A model generated the notes under the pieces. It worked only from the letters and a program-made list of their open reading frames with translations. It was not told the DNA's origin and made no database searches. From ZAX-1 sp046533095 (GTDB lineage: Bacteria; Bacillota; Clostridia; Lachnospirales; Lachnospiraceae), in the NCBI GenBank assembly GCA_046533095.1, contig JAJQRA010000020.1, positions 1 through 64,000 of the forward strand: a stretch of 64,000 nucleotides of DNA, given 5' to 3'. The position numbers were made by a program, and so were the translations under genes. Of this stretch, positions 60,757-64,000 are shown one piece after another (position 1 is the stretch's first letter; the number at the start of each line of letters is the position of its first letter).

Positions 60757-61914
60757 ATGAAAAAAAGTATGTTGAAAAAAGTAGGATGTATGGTATTCGC
60801 AATGTCAATGATTGTTGCATCGCTAAGTGGGTGCGGAAGCAAGGGAGGCGATAGCGATGTGATTCAAATTGGCGCTGTCATGCCACTTACCGGAGATGCG
60901 CCGGCCATTGGAGCATCCATGAAAAATGGTGCGGACTTGGCAGTAAAAGAAATTAATGATGCCGGTGGTGTACTTGGAAAGCAAATTAAGCTTATCACAG
61001 AAGACGATCAAAATCAGCCAGCTGTCGCACCAAATGCAATTACAAAATTGATTGAGCAGGATAAGGTAGTAGGTGTTTTAGGTACGTATGCCAGCAGCTG
61101 TTCCATTCCTATGGCGGCGATTGCAAAAGAAAAAAAAGTGCCTATGATTAGTATTGGCTCTACGAATGAGAAGGTAACATTAGAAGGTGGCGATTATGTA
61201 TTCCGTGCATGTTTTATTGACCCGCTACAAGGAAAAGTTGCCGCCGCATTTGCTTATGACACATTAAAAGCAACAAAAGTTGCAACACTGTATGATATGA
61301 GCAAGGATTACTGTATCGGAATATCAGAGGCATTTAAAGAAAGTTATGAAGCCCTTGGCGGAGAAATTATATACAGCCAAACTTATAACAAAGGCGATAG
61401 CGATTTTAAAGCATTTTTAACAGAAATCAGTGGTTTAGAGATAGATGCCTTGTATCTGCCGGATGACTATTCCGTGGTAGGGCTTATTGCAAAACAGGCA
61501 CGTGAAATGGGAATTGACTGCAATATTCTTGGAAGTGATTCATGGTCGGATTTAGCCCTGATTGATGTAGGCGGCGATGCTGTTGAAGGAGCTTACTTTA
61601 CGGACCATGCATCGTTAACCAGCGATGACGAAAATGTTAAGAAGTTTGTAGAAGATTATAAAGCTGCATACAAATCAGATCCAAGTGCATTTTCAGTTCT
61701 TGCATACGATTCTGTTAAATTAATGGCAAATGCAATCGAAAAAGCAGGCGGTACAGAGAACACAAAAATCCAAGAGGCTCTTGTAGCAACAGACACGAAA
61801 GGATTGTCCTCGCAATATCGCTTTGATGAAAACCACAATCCAATCAAAGATATCATTATCAACAAAGTGGAAGATGGACAATTCATATTTGTAGATCAGA
61901 TTAGCCCGGAGTAA
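60757..61914 (+). CDS. livK: branched-chain amino acid-type ABC transporter, substrate-binding lipoprotein
   Basis: 385 residues. The signal peptide ends in a lipobox (IVASLSGC, Cys 26). The mature protein is a periplasmic-binding-protein type I fold (IQIGAVMPLTGDAPAIGASM, then KNGADLAVKEINDAGGVLG, ISIGSTNEKVT, VLAYDSVKLMANAIEKAGG). The family binds Leu/Ile/Val but also other amino acids, amides and urea. The location next to a beta-amino-acid operon leaves substrate open. Permease genes follow after a stem-loop. Confidence 0.92.
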   Translation: MKKSMLKKVGCMVFAMSMIVASLSGCGSKGGDSDVIQIGAVMPLTGDAPAIGASMKNGADLAVKEINDAGGVLGKQIKLITEDDQNQPAVAPNAITKLIEQDKVVGVLGTYASSCSIPMAAIAKEKKVPMISIGSTNEKVTLEGGDYVFRACFIDPLQGKVAAAFAYDTLKATKVATLYDMSKDYCIGISEAFKESYEALGGEIIYSQTYNKGDSDFKAFLTEISGLEIDALYLPDDYSVVGLIAKQAREMGIDCNILGSDSWSDLALIDVGGDAVEGAYFTDHASLTSDDENVKKFVEDYKAAYKSDPSAFSVLAYDSVKLMANAIEKAGGTENTKIQEALVATDTKGLSSQYRFDENHNPIKDIIINKVEDGQFIFVDQISPE

Positions 61915-61950
61915 ATAGAGGAAACGTTTTAACACGTAGTAAATGACAGA

Positions 61951-62001
61951 GCAATTATTTAGCCTATCCGGCAGCAAGGGGTACGGCTAAATAATTGCTT
62001 T
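61951..62001 (+). terminator. stem-loop between livK and livH
   Basis: GCAATTATTTAGCC pairs perfectly with GGCTAAATAATTGC (14 bp) and TTTGAT follows. It would let livK mRNA outnumber permease mRNA. Confidence 0.75.
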
Positions 62002-62027
62002 GATAGAGAAGAGAGGCGGTTTAAAGT

Positions 62028-62912
62028 ATGCATAATTTTTTGCAGCAAATTATAAACGGAGTATCTCTTGGCGGTGTATATGCCTTAATGGCAGTTGGAT
62101 ATACAATGGTATATGGTATCATTAAACTTATAAACTTCGCCCACTGTGATATATACATGGTGGGCGCATATACCGGTTATTTTGTCGTAAATACACTTGG
62201 CCTTGGATTTTTCCCTGCCCTATTGGCATCGATGCTCTTTTGTGCGATTCTTGGTGTGGTGATTGAACGTGTCGCCTATAAGCCACTGAGAAAGTCCGCG
62301 AAAGAGACTTTGCTAATTACGACGATTGGGATCGAACTGCTTTTACAGAATCTTGTAAAGACAGATTTATTTGCAGGTCCGAATACCTTGAACTTTCCGG
62401 AAGTATTAAAATCGAAGATTATCAGCTTTGCAGGCCTGCAAGTCAGCAACCTGCAGATTATTGCACTTTCGGTAACAATTGTGTTGTGTATCGTATTACA
62501 GCTGATGATCGATAAAACCAGTACCGGCCGTGCCATGAGAGCAACTGCCTATGACAGTGATGCCGCGGCATTAATGGGAATTAATGTAGATCGGGTTATT
62601 TCAATCACTTTTATGATTGGTTCTGCACTTGCGGCAACTGCCGGGGTGCTCGTAGGGCTTCTCTATCCAAAACTTGAGCCAACCATGGGTGTTATGCCGG
62701 GGCTAAAAGCATTTGTTGCCGCCGTACTAGGTGGGATTGGCGTTGTCCCGGGTGCAGTGTTTGGAGGAATTGCAATTGGGCTTACAGAAACCTTGTCGAA
62801 GGTATACATAAGTTCCGGATTTTCGGATGCAATTGCATTTGCTATCTTAATTATTGTATTACTGGTAAAACCAACCGGACTGTTTGGCAAGAAAAAAAGT
62901 GTGAAAGTATAA
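62028..62912 (+). CDS. livH: branched-chain amino acid-type ABC transporter permease LivH
   Basis: 294 residues with about eight helices. LivH patterns are QQIINGVSLGGVYALMAVGY, then TMVYGIIKLINFAHCD, STGRAMRATAYDSDAAALMG (the EAA-like loop) and VMPGLKAFVAAVLGGIGVVPG. AGAGGCGG precedes the ATG. Confidence 0.95.
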   Translation: MHNFLQQIINGVSLGGVYALMAVGYTMVYGIIKLINFAHCDIYMVGAYTGYFVVNTLGLGFFPALLASMLFCAILGVVIERVAYKPLRKSAKETLLITTIGIELLLQNLVKTDLFAGPNTLNFPEVLKSKIISFAGLQVSNLQIIALSVTIVLCIVLQLMIDKTSTGRAMRATAYDSDAAALMGINVDRVISITFMIGSALAATAGVLVGLLYPKLEPTMGVMPGLKAFVAAVLGGIGVVPGAVFGGIAIGLTETLSKVYISSGFSDAIAFAILIIVLLVKPTGLFGKKKSVKV

Positions 62913-62984
62913 GGCGACGGTTTCGTTCCCCCGGAAGCGCGTGGGGTGCGTAGCAAAACCCGAATATAAGAAATGAGGAGTAGT

Positions 62985-63986
62985 ATGGTAAAAAAAGTTT
63001 ATACGCGATATGCAATTACTGCGGCAGTTTTAATTGTTGTATTTCTCCTGTTTTCATTGGCATTTAAAGTGAACCTTGTCAATGACTATACGGCGAGAAT
63101 TATACGACAGATTGGAATCTTTAGTATCGCGGCATTAGGGCTTAATCTGATTCTTGGCTTTACAGGGCAGTTTACCTTGGGTCATGCCGCATTTATGTCG
63201 ATTGGTGCCTATACCTCGGCGGTACTTACAAAAAATTTTAATATGCCTTTTGCATTGGCACTTCTTGCAGGGGTGGCTATGGCGGGTCTTTTAGCGGGAC
63301 TTATTGGAAGCCCAATCCTTCGCCTTACCGGAGATTATCTTGCAATCTGTACCCTTGGATTTGGTGAAATCGTAAAAGTGTTTATTCAAAATATTGATTA
63401 TCTGGGTGGTGCAAGAGGATTTTCTGCGATAGCCCCCAAAACAACATTTGGAAGTATCTTCCTTTGCCTGGTAATTTGTTTTACACTCATAAAGAACCTT
63501 ATGCGGACATCTTCGAAGGGAAGGGCAATTTTTACCGTAAAAGAAGATGAGATTGCAGCATCTGCGATGGGAATCAATACAACAAACTATAAATTATTGG
63601 CATTTATTATTGGCTGTAGCATGGCGGGGCTGGCCGGAGGGCTGTATGCCCACTTCAACAGCTTTATCGACCCACTTTCCTTTAACTTTTCACAATCGTT
63701 TACCTTGATGACCTATGTCGTGCTTGGTGGAATGGGAAGTTTAAGCGGATCGATCATTGGAACCGGGATTTTGGTATATTTGCCGGAGGCACTGCGTGGG
63801 GTTAGTGATGTGTTAAAAAATTATCGAATGCTCATTTATGCAATCCTACTTGTCGCCATGATGCTTTTTCGGCCACAAGGTATTTTGGGAAACAAAGAAG
63901 TCACCCCCGAGGGTATTAAAAAATTTGTACAGAATGTAAGAAAGAAATTTTCAAAAAAGAAGCAAACGGCAAAGGAAGGTGAATAG
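62985..63986 (+). CDS. livM: branched-chain amino acid-type ABC transporter permease LivM
   Basis: 333 residues with about nine helices. LivM patterns are LGLNLILGFTGQFTLGHAAF, then SKGRAIFTVKEDEIAASAMG and VVLGGMGSLSGSIIGTG. The C-terminus is lysine-rich. GAGGAG lies just before the ATG at 62985, while the in-frame ATG at 62973 overlaps that site and has none of its own. The livG start follows the stop by one base. Confidence 0.94.
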   Translation: MVKKVYTRYAITAAVLIVVFLLFSLAFKVNLVNDYTARIIRQIGIFSIAALGLNLILGFTGQFTLGHAAFMSIGAYTSAVLTKNFNMPFALALLAGVAMAGLLAGLIGSPILRLTGDYLAICTLGFGEIVKVFIQNIDYLGGARGFSAIAPKTTFGSIFLCLVICFTLIKNLMRTSSKGRAIFTVKEDEIAASAMGINTTNYKLLAFIIGCSMAGLAGGLYAHFNSFIDPLSFNFSQSFTLMTYVVLGGMGSLSGSIIGTGILVYLPEALRGVSDVLKNYRMLIYAILLVAMMLFRPQGILGNKEVTPEGIKKFVQNVRKKFSKKKQTAKEGE

Positions 63987-63987
63987 T

Positions 63988-64000
63988 ATGTCACTGTTAT
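63988..64000 (+). CDS. start of next gene, probably LivG ATPase (cut by window end)
   Basis: ATG TCA CTG TTA T follows AAAGGAAGGTGAATAGT directly after livM. Only four codons (MSLL) are visible. The LivG ATP-binding subunit is expected here from operon order. Confidence 0.6.

Overview
The window looks like the chromosome of a low-GC anaerobic member of the Bacillota, most like Lachnospiraceae/Clostridia. The basis is AT-rich DNA with strong AAGGAGG ribosome binding sites, a CIRCE-controlled clpB, clostridial-type tRNA clusters after 23S rRNA, a rubredoxin, a PadR/DUF6120 pair, molybdenum purine hydroxylase genes and a Gram-positive type IV pilus cluster. The species cannot be named from this.

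Layout. 1-900: 3' end of 23S rRNA and tRNAs Asp, Tyr, fMet, Phe, Lys, with an array of nested hairpin repeats inside the tRNA run. 834-3377: a 2.5 kb mini-island bounded by a perfect 53-bp direct repeat of the tRNA-Lys 3' end. It carries an Abi_2/HEPN abortive-infection gene, an excisionase-like protein, tiny membrane peptides and an ISAs1 relic, but no integrase. 3.6-15 kb: housekeeping and metabolism (clpB, polysaccharide deacetylase, rarA, type Ic aspartate aminotransferase, sugar isomerase/epimerase, an orphan PTS IIC, a small alarmone synthetase, GNAT, rubredoxin, D-lyxose isomerase beside a GH2 mannosidase relic). 15.6-34.7 kb: a full type IV pilus locus (pilB, pilT, pilC, pilin, pilD, a pilM-pilN fusion, pilO, minor pilins, a PilX-like protein and a 1687-residue secreted protein). 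35-45.7 kb: tRNA-Thr, S1-domain protein, flavoprotein, PHP hydrolase, lytic transglycosylase, azlCD, lysA, an IS630 relic with an orphan cobalamin riboswitch, a lipoprotein, and a PadR/DUF6120 operon cut by an IS relic. 46-51.6 kb: a purine catabolic locus, with a guanine-class riboswitch of apparent ON architecture in front of guanine deaminase, then a three-subunit xanthine dehydrogenase-like enzyme. 52-64 kb: tRNA-Leu, a short cis-prenyltransferase, an EamA/EmrE-like exporter, two PucR regulators flanking an omega-aminotransferase and a CoA-acylating semialdehyde dehydrogenase (beta-alanine-type catabolism), and a branched-chain-amino-acid-type ABC transporter that runs off the window end.

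Three themes stand out. A 94-96 bp unit of three hairpins, with compensatory base changes between copies, occurs at three loci. Many genes have their 3' end (stop codon included) copied or tandemly repeated just downstream (clpB, rarA, the S1 gene, the transglycosylase, the cis-prenyltransferase, the exporter, pucR). Two metabolite riboswitches are readable: one is wired as a catabolic ON switch and the other has lost its gene.
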